Below, piece by piece: positions 1-8,873 of a stretch of DNA of 64,000 nucleotides (positions are counted from its first letter, which is position 1; every line of letters starts with the position of its first letter). A program made the position numbers and the translations under genes. Where the stretch lies: assembly GCA_021780315.1 (NCBI GenBank), contig JAJXYY010000042.1, forward strand, positions 558,001 through 622,000. Reading direction: 5' to 3'. Source of the stretch: Acidobacteriota bacterium (GTDB taxonomy: Bacteria > Acidobacteriota > Terriglobia > Terriglobales > Acidobacteriaceae). The notes below the pieces were generated by a model. It searched no databases. It was given only the letters and a program-made list of their open reading frames with translations, and was not told the origin of the DNA.

Positions 1-249
1 CGGGAATCCAGCCAGCCGATAAGCAAAGGTGCCGTCCCCGTTGAGGTTGCCGCAGGTAGTGAAGTATCCGGCCAGCGGCGAGGGCCGCTCCCACATCTCG
101 CGGCCGCAGCGAGCAAACCGGTAGTCCTGCGGCGAAAGCTGCTGGCGGTTGATCACCCACAGGCTCTGCGCCAGCAGACACAGCAACAGCATGCCAGCCC
201 AACGTTGCGGCCGGCCAATCTCAATCTTCGGAAACGTAATGCCCAGCAA
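1..249 (-). CDS. Membrane or secreted protein, N-terminal part only (cut by the window edge)
   Basis: A minus-strand reading frame stays open from about 249 to the window edge, giving up to 83 residues. A hydrophobic stretch (MLLLCLLAQSLWVI) lies near the N-terminus and is followed by a polar domain with three cysteines (RCGREMW, TTCGNLNGDG). This suggests a signal anchor with the rest outside the membrane. The start is unsure: TTG at 249 follows a weak purine stretch, and an ATG at 192 would begin directly at the hydrophobic segment. It is divergent from the DUF2251 gene. I do not recognise the family. Confidence 0.5.
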   Translation of the reverse strand, partial: MLGITFPKIEIGRPQRWAGMLLLCLLAQSLWVINRQQLSPQDYRFARCGREMWERPSPLAGYFTTCGNLNGDGTFAYRLAGFP

Positions 250-297
250 ATCGACCCCGCTTGTCTCTGATGCGTGTACTTATCGTATCGTGAAGAA

Positions 298-735
298 ATG
301 GAGTCGCTCACCTTTGCCCCCGGCCGCGCTTTTCTCTCGTCAAACTCTCCCGCGGTTCCATGGACTGTGGTCTTTGAGGATGAGGGGGTGGCTGGCTATT
401 TTTATGCGTGCGACCGCTCGCAGGAGATCCACGAAAACAGCATTTTAGACGCAATGCTGATCTACAACGTCGGCGCACTGGCGCGCAGCGATGCGGAGTT
501 GGAACGGCCCTCGCCGGAGCGGATCGCTTCGGTGCAGTGGTCGCGCGATGGCCTGCAAGTAGTGTTGTATCTGGATGGCGTGGCCCAGGCTCTATACGAC
601 TTTAAGGCGAGGACCGGGATGTGCCGCATGGACTTTCCAAACTTCATGCAGGAGCAGGGGGAGAACTGGCGGAAGTCCACCCATGCGTGGAACGATGCGG
701 CGCTGCAGCGTTTTGAGGCCGCACTGTACGCCTGA
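298..735 (+). CDS. DUF2251-like small cytoplasmic protein
   Basis: The product has 145 residues if ATG 298 is used; an in-frame GTG at 274 would add eight. Neither start has a good ribosome site. The core (WTVVFEDEGVAGYFYACD near residue 22, then DAMLIYNVG and VQWSRDGLQVVLYLDG) matches my recollection of DUF2251, a small uncharacterised bacterial family. No signal peptide or membrane segment is visible. It is divergent from the truncated gene at the left edge and convergent with the nucleotidase, whose stop lies 10 bases beyond. Function is unknown. Confidence 0.65.
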   Translation: MESLTFAPGRAFLSSNSPAVPWTVVFEDEGVAGYFYACDRSQEIHENSILDAMLIYNVGALARSDAELERPSPERIASVQWSRDGLQVVLYLDGVAQALYDFKARTGMCRMDFPNFMQEQGENWRKSTHAWNDAALQRFEAALYA

Positions 736-745
736 GGGCACGGCT

Positions 746-1288
746 TCAGCCGAGGAACAGCTTCTCAACATCCAGCCAATCATTCACGCGCCGGAATCCG
801 GTGATGTTGACATTGTGTGGGGAGCTGTACAAGATGCCTTCGCCCTCAAAACGCCGCAATTGGCGTGGGTTATCGTCAATCAGGTACTCCGCGCGCAGGA
901 TACCCTTGTCGCCGCAGTAGACGATGTGGGACGCAGGAATAAAGGGGAAGTAGCGCTCCAGCCAGCGGTATTTAGCCGAGAACGAGGTGGGCACTTCCAT
1001 GGCGGCGGTTGCGATGAAGACCTCGTAGCGCTTCTGCAGGGCACGCATGACCCGCTGCGACTCCGGCATGACTTCGAGCACCTCGAAGAAGTCCTCGGAT
1101 CGCAGGTAGGCCTCGAGCGCTGGGTGGCGGTCGAGCGAGACGACATCCCACAGCCACTTGCCATGCAGATCGTCTTTGGTGATCTGCTCATCGTGGTCCC
1201 GGTTATACCGCAGCAGATGCTCTGCCACGGCATCGGCCATCACCTCATCCATGTCTACACAAACGCGCTTCAACAGTTCCTCACACAT
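746..1288 (-). CDS. 5'(3')-deoxyribonucleotidase of the HAD superfamily
   Basis: This 180-residue protein resembles the NT5C/5'-nucleotidase family, which removes phosphate from (deoxy)nucleoside monophosphates in the cytoplasm and limits nucleotide pools. HAD motif I is VDMDEVMAD, with the nucleophile Asp12 and general acid Asp14. The IATAAME segment fits motif II, the Lys of SAKYRW motif III, and LIDDNPRQL the acidic motif IV. Its length is normal for the family. It is 13 bases downstream of the zinc-ribbon coiled-coil gene on the same strand and is probably cotranscribed with it. Substrate preference cannot be read from the sequence. Confidence 0.85.
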   Translation of the reverse strand: MCEELLKRVCVDMDEVMADAVAEHLLRYNRDHDEQITKDDLHGKWLWDVVSLDRHPALEAYLRSEDFFEVLEVMPESQRVMRALQKRYEVFIATAAMEVPTSFSAKYRWLERYFPFIPASHIVYCGDKGILRAEYLIDDNPRQLRRFEGEGILYSSPHNVNITGFRRVNDWLDVEKLFLG

Positions 1289-1301
1289 GCAACCAAAGTA
1301 G

Positions 1302-2081
1302 TTACAAAGACCGGATGATGGAGGCTGCGATGCTCTCCACCGGCACGGTTTTACGCTGCGGAGCGTCGCGGGCGGGGTCGTAGTACAGCAGGCGTCCGCA
1401 GCTTTCGCATGTCATCATGGTACTGTCATCGCCGCGATCGCGCAGGTCGTTCCAGCGCTGCGGGCGCAGCATCATCTGGCAGGCCATACATTTCTGATTC
1501 AAGCCCTCGGCCAGCCCGGTGCCCTTGGCTTTGGCGATTCGGTCGTAGAGCGAGAGCGCCTCCTCCCCGATGCCGGTGCGTACGGCAGCCCGCTGCTGTT
1601 CGACGGCAGCCAGAGCCGTCCGATCGCTAGCGATGGTGGCTGCGGCCCGCAGGCGTTCGCGTTCCAGGGTATCGGTCGCCGCCGCAACGGCCTCATCGGC
1701 CAGCTTCTTCTGGGCCTCCAGCGCTTCGCTGCGTTCCATGCTCTCAAGCTCTGCGTCTTCGATCTTGCTGATTTCACCTTCGGCAAAGGCAATCTCATGG
1801 TCGAACGCGGTGACCTGCACGGTGGTGGTGGCGAGGTCCATCTGCTTGCGAACACGAGCAATCTTCGCCTGATGATCCTTGATGTCGGACTCTTGCCGGC
1901 GGCGCTGAACCTCTTCTTTTGCAATGAGATCGAGTATGAGTGCCCGCTGGCCTTCGACTGCTTTGAGCTTGGTTTCCAGTGCTGCGACCAGCTTGGGCAG
2001 CGCGGTCATTTCATCGCGTAGACGCTTGGCTTCAATGTCGTGAGTCTGCAGCACAATCAGCTGTTGTAGATCCGGATGCAT
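1302..2081 (-). CDS. Coiled-coil protein with C-terminal C4 zinc ribbon (DUF164 / zf-RING_7 type)
   Basis: The product has 259 residues. The first two thirds are highly charged, heptad-rich helix (EKLxx, LERERLR patterns), a long coiled coil. The C-terminus has a four-cysteine ribbon, CMACQMM and CESCG, about 25 residues apart, as in the CT398/DUF164 family, proposed to bind nucleic acid or act as a flagellar/secretion accessory. ATG 2081 was chosen because AGGAG lies 5-6 bases upstream; an upstream in-frame start at 2117 has no such site. The nucleotidase gene follows at a 13-base gap. The biochemical role is not established. Confidence 0.8.
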   Translation of the reverse strand: MHPDLQQLIVLQTHDIEAKRLRDEMTALPKLVAALETKLKAVEGQRALILDLIAKEEVQRRRQESDIKDHQAKIARVRKQMDLATTTVQVTAFDHEIAFAEGEISKIEDAELESMERSEALEAQKKLADEAVAAATDTLERERLRAAATIASDRTALAAVEQQRAAVRTGIGEEALSLYDRIAKAKGTGLAEGLNQKCMACQMMLRPQRWNDLRDRGDDSTMMTCESCGRLLYYDPARDAPQRKTVPVESIAASIIRSL

Positions 2082-2259
2082 GGTGCTCCTCCTGCGGCTC
2101 GCTGCGGCAAACTGCACCAGCAGCGGAAAAAACCGAGTCTAGCACGCAGGTGTGCCATACGAGGTGCCAACGGCCACACGAGACGGCACCTGCATCACCA
2201 CAATCATGCACAACCGCCGTAGAATAATAAGATAAGCAACCTAAGGACGATATCTACGC

Positions 2260-3192
2260 ATGTACACGAGCACTCAGGCGATTTTGGCAGGACAGGTAGA
2301 GGCTGCGGCAAAGGCCGCCGGACTGGCAATACTTTCGAGCGAAGTGGGCGCGGACTTCTCGGGCAATCCGACGACACGTTTTACTCTGGCGCTGGCGGAC
2401 GACACCGCCCGGTCCACGGTACTGGAACTCAGCGACAAGTTTGACTTCAGCCACACTGACCTGCTGAGCGAAGTGCGGGTGTATCTGGCGGAGACCGCCA
2501 AACGGCTGAAGAATCCCAGGCCGGACTGCTACCTGACTCTGCACGGGATTCCGTTGAGCTTTGGCAAGTTTGCGTGGCCGTTCCACACCTCCACCTCCGG
2601 CGCGGACACGCTGCTGGTGCATGGAGAAGTTCGCTTGGAAGACGGGGAGGAGAGCATGCTGAACGCCAAGATCGCTGCCTCCATGACCCTGACGTTTGCC
2701 GAGATTGTTCAGGCACCCGAGCAGCCGTTTGCGGAAGGCTTTATCTACAACGCCGTGCGCAAGACGATGGATCAAGGTCAGTTGGAGCTGGTGAAGAGCG
2801 GCAATCGCCAGCCGGTGCCGGTGACCACGCGCTACTACAGCCGTTGGCAGAAGAAGTTCAGCTTCAACGACACGACCGAAGCACAGCGGATGGAGTATCT
2901 GGCGGCCAAAGTGTATTGGCTCTCCGGCGTTCTGGGTGGCGGGCAACCGGTGTGGTTGCTGGATCCTCGCGACGCCCAGTACCTGAATGCGACTGTCGCG
3001 GAGTTGAAGCATGCCGCGGAAGCTCTGGCCGGCGAAGGCATTATCCAACTGGCGAGCGACACGGAGTACGGTATCCCGACCGAGGCCCTGCTGGGGCATC
3101 GCGCCCGCTACGAAGTGGAGTTGGCTGAGGCACTTGCGTTTTTGAAGCCAACCTTCAATGAAGACATGCGTGGCGGCCATACCAACATGTAA
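2260..3192 (+). CDS. Hypothetical 310-residue protein, unrecognised family
   Basis: A soluble protein without signal peptide or membrane segment. AAGGA lies about 10 bases before ATG 2260. It is moderately acidic and mixes beta-rich segments (LTLHGIPLSFGKFAWPF, LLVHGEVRLEDGEE) with a C-terminal helical part (VAELKHAAEALAGEG). No catalytic motif is apparent to me. Codon use matches its neighbours, so it is a genuine gene. The preceding zinc-ribbon gene is divergent, and a small secreted protein gene follows at 78 bases on the same strand. It may be a lineage-restricted acidobacterial family. Confidence 0.7.
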   Translation: MYTSTQAILAGQVEAAAKAAGLAILSSEVGADFSGNPTTRFTLALADDTARSTVLELSDKFDFSHTDLLSEVRVYLAETAKRLKNPRPDCYLTLHGIPLSFGKFAWPFHTSTSGADTLLVHGEVRLEDGEESMLNAKIAASMTLTFAEIVQAPEQPFAEGFIYNAVRKTMDQGQLELVKSGNRQPVPVTTRYYSRWQKKFSFNDTTEAQRMEYLAAKVYWLSGVLGGGQPVWLLDPRDAQYLNATVAELKHAAEALAGEGIIQLASDTEYGIPTEALLGHRARYEVELAEALAFLKPTFNEDMRGGHTNM

Positions 3193-3270
3193 TTTGCTGG
3201 GTATTTCGAGGGTGTGATAGTGTTCTACCGGCCAAAATATGGAGTACGGCCGGAAATGAATGAGGACACT

Positions 3271-3609
3271 ATGAAGAAACTGACTCGATTTGCTACGCCA
3301 CTGGTTGCAGTGGCGATGTTGAGCACCGCACCACTTTTCGTGCACGCTCAGAACTCCCCCAAGGGCAACAACCAGGCACAAAGCCAGGATTGGAACACGC
3401 CACCCGCCGGGACGGAGCAGGAACAGCAGGGTTATCGCGACGGTATCGAAGCCGCCAAGCTCGATCAGGCCGCGAAGCGGAAGATCGATGCCAAGGCATC
3501 GCACCTGTATGTCCACCCACCCGTCAAGGGCCAGGCGCGCGACGCCTACCGCAACGGATTTACGGGCGGTTATGAAGCAGCATTGAAGCACCAGACGTCT
3601 GGAATGTAA
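3271..3609 (+). CDS. Small secreted hypothetical protein
   Basis: The product has 112 residues. Residues 1-25 form a clear Sec signal peptide (MKKLTRFATPLVAVAMLST, then cleavage after VHA). The mature part is short, hydrophilic and Gln/Asn/Lys rich, with two similar GYRDGIEAA / AYRNGFTGGYEAA segments, each around a G-Y/F-aromatic core, which look like a duplicated short helix-turn unit. ATG 3271 is preferred because GAGG lies six bases upstream. A strong intrinsic terminator follows at 3671, so the gene ends its own transcript. Function unknown. Confidence 0.75.
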   Translation: MKKLTRFATPLVAVAMLSTAPLFVHAQNSPKGNNQAQSQDWNTPPAGTEQEQQGYRDGIEAAKLDQAAKRKIDAKASHLYVHPPVKGQARDAYRNGFTGGYEAALKHQTSGM

Positions 3610-3670
3610 TTGAAGCTCAACTCCATCGACGCTGCTGCTCAGTAGCTGATACAACAGAAGAAACGAAAGA

Positions 3671-3695
3671 GGTCCCGCACCGGGGCCTTTTTCTT
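3671..3695 (+). terminator. Intrinsic terminator after the small secreted protein gene
   Basis: A seven-base-pair stem, GGTCCCG / CGGGGCC with one G-U pair and loop CAC, is followed by TTTTTCTTT. It lies 62 bases after the stop codon. Confidence 0.8.
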
Positions 3696-3794
3696 TGCCA
3701 CAATCCTCGCCATGCTTTTTCAGGTGGCAGATGAGTGCCACCAATGCAGTGTAGCTAGCCAACCTTGCTGATTTTTCAGGGAGAATGACGAACC

Positions 3795-6164
3795 ATGCGG
3801 ATGATGGGAACGAGTGTGTTGATTGCCAGTATGACGCTGGGCCTGCTACAGGTACAGGCGCAGGATGTACCTGTAGCAGCAACCGTACCCGGCACCACGG
3901 CACCCAGCATCGCAGCCACAACTCCCAGCACGGCAGCGCCAGCCGGCCGAGGTGCTGAGGTGCAGATCGACGGACTGGTGCGGCGCGATGCCTACTCGAT
4001 TGCGCTCACGCTGCCCGGCCAGACCTCCGCCAAAGTGATGGAAGCCAGTGGCAGTGCGCCGGCAGGGCCGCCCAGCACCGAGCTGCTGCTGCACGACTTC
4101 ACGTTCGAAGGCGCACCGGTGACCAGCAACAAGCTGCACTTCAAACAACTGGCGCCGGGGGTGATCGAAATTACCAGTGTGGCGTATTCGGTAGGTGACT
4201 GGCAGTTCGCGGTGCGGGACGCAGCCAACTACTATGGCCTGGGCGAACGCTTCAATGCGTTGAACCACACCCACACCATCGTCAAGAATGCCTCGCAGGA
4301 CAACGCCCACGCCAAGGGCTCCGGCACCTACAAGCCGGTGCCTTTCTTTATGAGCACCAGCGGCTACGGCTTGTGGGTGGACACCACCGCCGAGGCCACG
4401 TTCGACATGAATGCCACCAGTACGGCAGATGTACTGATTACGGTGCCCGCAGCCAAACTGCGCCTGATACTGATTACCGGACCGGAGTTTCCGCTGATTC
4501 TGGAGCGCTTTACCGGACAGACGCAGCGGGCAATTCTTCCGCCTTATTGGGCGTTTGCGCCGTGGATGGGCCGCGATTACCACCAAAATGAGCAGCAGGT
4601 GCTGGAGGATGTGAGCAAGACGCGGGCACTGGGACTACCGGCCAGCGTCATCGTGATCGACTCGCCCTGGACAACGTCTTATAACAGTTACAAATTCAAT
4701 CCAAAGCAGTTCGACGACGCACCCGGCATGGTGAAGCAGATCCACGGAGCCGGATACAAGCTGGTGCTATGGCATACGTCGTGGATAAACAAGCTCTCCG
4801 ATACACCCAAGGAGCAGGGCTTTGCCGACAAGATGGAGCCGAAGGCCGAGACCTACGATGAGGCGGCGGGCGATGGCTACTTCGTCAAGCGTCCGGACGG
4901 TACGCCCTATGTAGGCCGCTGGTGGAAAGGTATTGGCTCGATGATTGACTTCACCAATCCTTCGGCGAAGAACTGGTGGCAGGATCAGGTTCGACAGGCG
5001 ATCCGCGCCGGGGCTGACGGCTTCAAAGATGATGATGCTGAAGGCAGCTTCCAGGGCGATGTCGCGTTTGCCGATGGCAGCGACAAACGCCTGATGCGTA
5101 ACCGCTATGCGCTGCTCTACAACAACGCAATGGAGGAGTTGATCCAGAAAGACCTGAAGGGCAATGGAGTATTGTTTGCGCGCAGTGTGACGACGGGTGC
5201 GAATGGGATTGGCTTTCTGTGGGGAGGCGATAACGAGTCCAGCTTCAGCCCGGAGAATGGTCTGCCGACCGTCGTAACGGCTGGACTGGGCGCGGGCATC
5301 AGCGGGATGCCACTGTGGTCCGCGGACCTCGGTGGCTATCTGAAGACTGCGACCACGCCCGATCCGCTGCTGGAGATGCGTTGGACTGAGTATGCCGCAT
5401 TTACGCCGACCATGGAGATTCTGTCGCAGGCGAACGTGCAGCCTTGGAACTGGGACGAGAAGTCCGGTGGCACTCAGGCGCTGGACGTCTATCGCAAGTA
5501 CGCCGTGCTGCACATGAGCCTGTTTCCCTACCGCTACGCTGCCGCGCAGGAGGCGGCGAAGACCGGGATGCCGATAATGCGGGCGTTGGCTCTGGTGTAT
5601 CAGAACGACGAGCGCGCGCGCCAGACGACGGACGAGTATCTATTCGGACCCGACCTGCTGGTCGCACCGGTGATCGATGAGAACACACGCCGCCCGGTGT
5701 ATCTGCCAGCGGGCCAGTGGCTCGACTACTGGACCGGTGCGGCGGTTAGTGGCGGCAAGGTGATCGTTGCCGATGTCCCGGTCGATCAGGTTGCGTTGTA
5801 CGTGCGGGCAGGCGCTGTGATTCCCAAGATTCCTGAGGACGTGATGACGCTGGTCCCGCAGAGCGAGAGCGGCAATCAGCAGGTGAAGTCGCTGGATGAT
5901 CGGCGGGTGTATGAGTTGTATGCTGCGGCGGATGGGAAAGCGGGTGCGACCACCATCACCGACTTCGAAGGCCGTACGGTGACCCGCAAGGGGACGTCGG
6001 TGACGATCACGGGCGACTCTGCGGCGCACATTATTCTGCGCTGGAAGTTTGCCATGCCAACGTCGGCGACGGTGAATGGCGAGACGATTCCGGTACAGAC
6101 TGGCGAGAACGGTGCATTTGTCGAGTTTGACCACCTGAAGGACAGTACCGTCCGTTGGCAGTAG
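3795..6164 (+). CDS. Secreted GH31 family alpha-glycosidase (alpha-glucosidase or alpha-xylosidase)
   Basis: A 789-residue protein with a signal peptide (residues 1-22, ending VQAQ) followed by an Ala/Thr/Pro linker, so it is exported. The N-terminal beta-sandwich contains YYGLGERFNALN near 146. The barrel starts at PPYWAFAPWMGRDYH near 249. The nucleophile motif KDDDAE at 411-416 fits the family pattern KxDxxE with Asp413, and GGDNES gives the likely acid/base Asp479. The 66-residue spacing equals that of E. coli YicI (416/482). A C-terminal beta domain follows. Retaining hydrolysis of alpha-linked glucose or xylose is expected; the exact substrate is not readable. It stands alone between terminator-bounded neighbours. 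Confidence 0.9.
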   Translation: MRMMGTSVLIASMTLGLLQVQAQDVPVAATVPGTTAPSIAATTPSTAAPAGRGAEVQIDGLVRRDAYSIALTLPGQTSAKVMEASGSAPAGPPSTELLLHDFTFEGAPVTSNKLHFKQLAPGVIEITSVAYSVGDWQFAVRDAANYYGLGERFNALNHTHTIVKNASQDNAHAKGSGTYKPVPFFMSTSGYGLWVDTTAEATFDMNATSTADVLITVPAAKLRLILITGPEFPLILERFTGQTQRAILPPYWAFAPWMGRDYHQNEQQVLEDVSKTRALGLPASVIVIDSPWTTSYNSYKFNPKQFDDAPGMVKQIHGAGYKLVLWHTSWINKLSDTPKEQGFADKMEPKAETYDEAAGDGYFVKRPDGTPYVGRWWKGIGSMIDFTNPSAKNWWQDQVRQAIRAGADGFKDDDAEGSFQGDVAFADGSDKRLMRNRYALLYNNAMEELIQKDLKGNGVLFARSVTTGANGIGFLWGGDNESSFSPENGLPTVVTAGLGAGISGMPLWSADLGGYLKTATTPDPLLEMRWTEYAAFTPTMEILSQANVQPWNWDEKSGGTQALDVYRKYAVLHMSLFPYRYAAAQEAAKTGMPIMRALALVYQNDERARQTTDEYLFGPDLLVAPVIDENTRRPVYLPAGQWLDYWTGAAVSGGKVIVADVPVDQVALYVRAGAVIPKIPEDVMTLVPQSESGNQQVKSLDDRRVYELYAAADGKAGATTITDFEGRTVTRKGTSVTITGDSAAHIILRWKFAMPTSATVNGETIPVQTGENGAFVEFDHLKDSTVRWQ

Positions 6165-6188
6165 CAAACGCAAAAGACGGTAGCCGAG

Positions 6189-6629
6189 CTACATCGCGAT
6201 GGACGTACCGCAGTGGGGACAGTAGGCTGCGGTGTTGTCGATGGACTGGCCGCAAGCTCTGCAGCAGTAAAAGAGGTTGCTGGCGGTCTGTTGTGGAGGC
6301 GGCGGTTGGAATGGAGATTCGTTAAGGATACGGCTGGCAATATAGCTGGCCTGGGCGGCGTTGTACTCGGCGACGCGGCGCGGCATAAAGAAGCAATCAA
6401 TAAGACCAAGAATGGCGGGAATGCCGGTCCACGAGAAGATCAGGTAGAGCGTGCCCAGTCCGTTGCGGTGCAGGTAGAACTGGTGGATACCGAAGCAACC
6501 GAGGAATACGGCGAGAAGCACACCCACGACCTCATCCTTGCGTGCGCTCTCGTATTCGGCAAAGAACCACACGCGTTGCTGCTCGGTCATGTTGGCCGTG
6601 AGCAGCGGGTTGGTGGGATAACTCGACAT
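6189..6629 (-). CDS. TM2 domain membrane protein with C-terminal zinc ribbon
   Basis: The product has 146 residues. Residues about 34-80 form a TM2 domain: two membrane segments joined by the signature GCFGIHQFYLHR, then GLIDCF. A Pro-rich linker (PFQPPPPQQ) leads to a C-terminal zinc ribbon with CRAC near 123-126 and CPHC at 137-140. An N-terminal helical segment of some 30 residues precedes the membrane part. TM2 proteins are common and uncharacterised in bacteria; the zinc ribbon may mediate protein contact. It is convergent with the GH31 gene (25 bases between stops). Confidence 0.85.
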   Translation of the reverse strand: MSSYPTNPLLTANMTEQQRVWFFAEYESARKDEVVGVLLAVFLGCFGIHQFYLHRNGLGTLYLIFSWTGIPAILGLIDCFFMPRRVAEYNAAQASYIASRILNESPFQPPPPQQTASNLFYCCRACGQSIDNTAAYCPHCGTSIAM

Positions 6630-6780
6630 AGCAACATCTCCTGACTAACTGGAGATGATACGCGTGGCAGCGGGGAGAGGTTCCATCGACCGCCGCGAGC
6701 ATCATGACGTTGACCTGCTCAGCGGCGATTCATCCCGAGAAGGCTGAGATGTGCTGACCGATCCGTCATTGCCTCGCGCA

Positions 6781-6821
6781 GATTGAACAAGAGCTGACAG
6801 CGTGATAACTCCTGTTCAATC
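6781..6821. repeat. Inverted repeat downstream of rpoD
   Basis: GATTGAACA at 6781-6789 is the exact inverse of TGTTCAATC at 6813-6821, and the stem can continue with GAG/CTC after a one-base mismatch. It sits 22 bases beyond the rpoD stop. There is no T-run, so it may be an RNA 3'-end stabiliser or a factor-dependent terminator. Confidence 0.5.
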
Positions 6822-6842
6822 GACTGAAAACAACACCTGCGA

Positions 6843-8555
6843 TTACATATCCTTGACCCCGTCGACGAAGGCCTTCAGCTTGCGGCTGCGGCTGGGGTGA
6901 CGGAGTTTGCGGAGGGCCTTGGCTTCGATCTGGCGGATGCGTTCGCGGGTGACCTGGAAGGACTGGCCGACCTCTTCGAGGGTGTGCTCGGAGCCGTCTT
7001 CGAGGCCGAAGCGCATCTTGATCACACGCTCTTCGCGCGGGGTCAGGGTGCGGAGGACCTGCGAGGTGTACTCCTTGAGGTTGACCGAGATGACGGCGTC
7101 TGAGGGGCTGACGGCCATGCGGTCTTCGATGAAGTCTCCGAGGTGCGAATCTTCCTCTTCGCCGATGGGGGTTTCGAGGGAGATGGGCTCCTGTGCGATC
7201 TTGAGGACCTTGCGGACCTTCGCGACCGGGATGTCCATGCGGCGGGCGATCTCTTCCGACGACGCTTCGCGGCCAAGCTCCTGCACTAGCTGACGGCTGG
7301 TGCGGATGAGCTTGTTAATGGTCTCGATCATGTGCACCGGGATACGGATGGTGCGTGCCTGGTCTGCGATCGCGCGGGTAATGGCCTGACGGATCCACCA
7401 GGTGGCGTAGGTCGAGAACTTGTAACCGCGGCGGTACTCAAACTTGTCCACGGCCTTCATCAGGCCGATATTGCCTTCCTGAATCAGGTCAAGGAACTGC
7501 AGGCCGCGGTTGGTGTACTTCTTCGCGATGGAGACGACGAGGCGCAGGTTGGCTTCGATCAGCTCCCGCTTGGCCCGCTCCGCGTCCATGTCGCCCTGGA
7601 TCATCTCGCGCTGGGTACGCTTCAGGTCGGCGAGCGGAATACCAGCATCGGCCTCTACGCGCTCCAGATCGGTGCGGCAGTTCTTCTGCTGGCGCTTGTA
7701 CTCCTTGCGCAACTCTTCGGACTTGGACGCCTCGTACTTGGCATCGAGCGACTTGATCTGGCGCTCCAGTGTCCGCATGGCGTCGACCGTCTTGTTGACC
7801 TTGTCGAGCAGCCGCTTCTTCTCGCCGTTCGTGTACTTCAACTCGCGGATGATGCGGTTGACGTAGACATGCTCGCGACCGATCAGCCAGCGGGTCTTGC
7901 GGGTATCCTTCGCCTTGGCCTTGGCATCCTTGCCCAACGGGGCGGCCAGCTTTTCTTCCAGTGCCTGGATCTTCTTCTGGTGCTTGACGATCACGTCGAT
8001 GCGGCCGACCGTAGCACGCACTCTGGACTGCAAAATCTCTTCCGTCAGCTCTTCTTCATCGAAGGTAACGACTTCCTTGATGTTGCGTACGCCGCGGCGC
8101 AGGTCTTCACCGAGCGCGACGATCTCGCGGATGACGATCGGTGAACGCGAGATAGCCTTCATCACGCGAATCTGCCCCCGCTCGATACGCTTGGCGATCT
8201 CGACCTCGCCCTCACGGGTGAGCAGCGGAACCGTACCCATCTCGCGCAGATACATACGCACCGGGTCGTTGGTCTTTTCGAGCGTTCCCGGGGAGAGATC
8301 CAGTTCGACGTCGTCGGACTCTTCGCCCGCCTCCGGCTCGTACTTGTCGCGGTCGCCACCCATGCGCGACTCACCCGAGAGCACGTCAATGCCCTGAGTG
8401 TTGATGGTGGTCAGCAGGTCGTCGAGGTCGTCGGGGGTGGTAATGTCACCCGGCAGCAGGTCGTTCACTTCGCCGTAGGTGAGATATCCCTTTTCTTTTC
8501 CAGTGTCGATCAGCTTGTCTAGGTCGTCGTCGTACTTGTCAATTTCATCAGCCAC
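6843..8555 (-). CDS. rpoD: RNA polymerase primary sigma factor RpoD (sigma-70)
   Basis: The product has 570 residues from GTG 8555, chosen because AGGAG lies 11 bases upstream and the protein then opens with the region 1.1 helix ([16 protein letters not shown]). Region 1.2 is [17 protein letters not shown] charged Lys-rich non-conserved insert follows. Region 2 carries [20 protein letters not shown] and [14 protein letters not shown], which bind core polymerase and the -10 element. Region 4 ([28 protein letters not shown]) is the -35-reading helix-turn-helix. An in-frame extension upstream to 8663 is open but lacks a ribosome site. It is the housekeeping sigma factor. dnaG, its usual neighbour, lies 6 kb away. 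Confidence 0.97.
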   Translation of the reverse strand: MADEIDKYDDDLDKLIDTGKEKGYLTYGEVNDLLPGDITTPDDLDDLLTTINTQGIDVLSGESRMGGDRDKYEPEAGEESDDVELDLSPGTLEKTNDPVRMYLREMGTVPLLTREGEVEIAKRIERGQIRVMKAISRSPIVIREIVALGEDLRRGVRNIKEVVTFDEEELTEEILQSRVRATVGRIDVIVKHQKKIQALEEKLAAPLGKDAKAKAKDTRKTRWLIGREHVYVNRIIRELKYTNGEKKRLLDKVNKTVDAMRTLERQIKSLDAKYEASKSEELRKEYKRQQKNCRTDLERVEADAGIPLADLKRTQREMIQGDMDAERAKRELIEANLRLVVSIAKKYTNRGLQFLDLIQEGNIGLMKAVDKFEYRRGYKFSTYATWWIRQAITRAIADQARTIRIPVHMIETINKLIRTSRQLVQELGREASSEEIARRMDIPVAKVRKVLKIAQEPISLETPIGEEEDSHLGDFIEDRMAVSPSDAVISVNLKEYTSQVLRTLTPREERVIKMRFGLEDGSEHTLEEVGQSFQVTRERIRQIEAKALRKLRHPSRSRKLKAFVDGVKDM

Positions 8556-8873
8556 GGCTGTGCGCACTCCTGCGAATAATTTCGATTTCCGGGTGTCCGC
8601 GCCTGTTGCGGTGGCATTCAGGCGGACTAATCCCTTGGTTGTTGCGTAATGGGCAGGGAGCAAATTGCGGTTTAGACCGCGTTGGCAAGCCGGAACCTAT
8701 TAGAAGGTCAAGGCATTCGAAGGCACACGTCCCCAGCGAATCACAGAATACCACATTCTTTAGACGCTTACCGCGTGAAAAAGATTCCCGCCTGCCCGCA
8801 TGCCCGGCTCCTTGTGCTAGCGTCATATTCATTCGCCGATATCACGTTCACTGTATACAAATTAGGAGACTTG
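8556..8873. promoter_or_regulatory. Divergent intergenic region between rpoD and an acyltransferase
   Basis: These 318 bases must hold start signals for both flanking genes. AGGAG at 8864-8868 serves the acyltransferase, and AGGAG just inside the left end serves rpoD. A short hairpin, GCGGT-ttag-ACCGC, is near 8668. I see no convincing consensus -35/-10 pair and no small gene. Confidence 0.4.

Noticed and set aside
2254-3921. 555-residue minus frame over two plus-strand genes
   Set aside because: Crosses a terminator and a signal-peptide gene; no family features.
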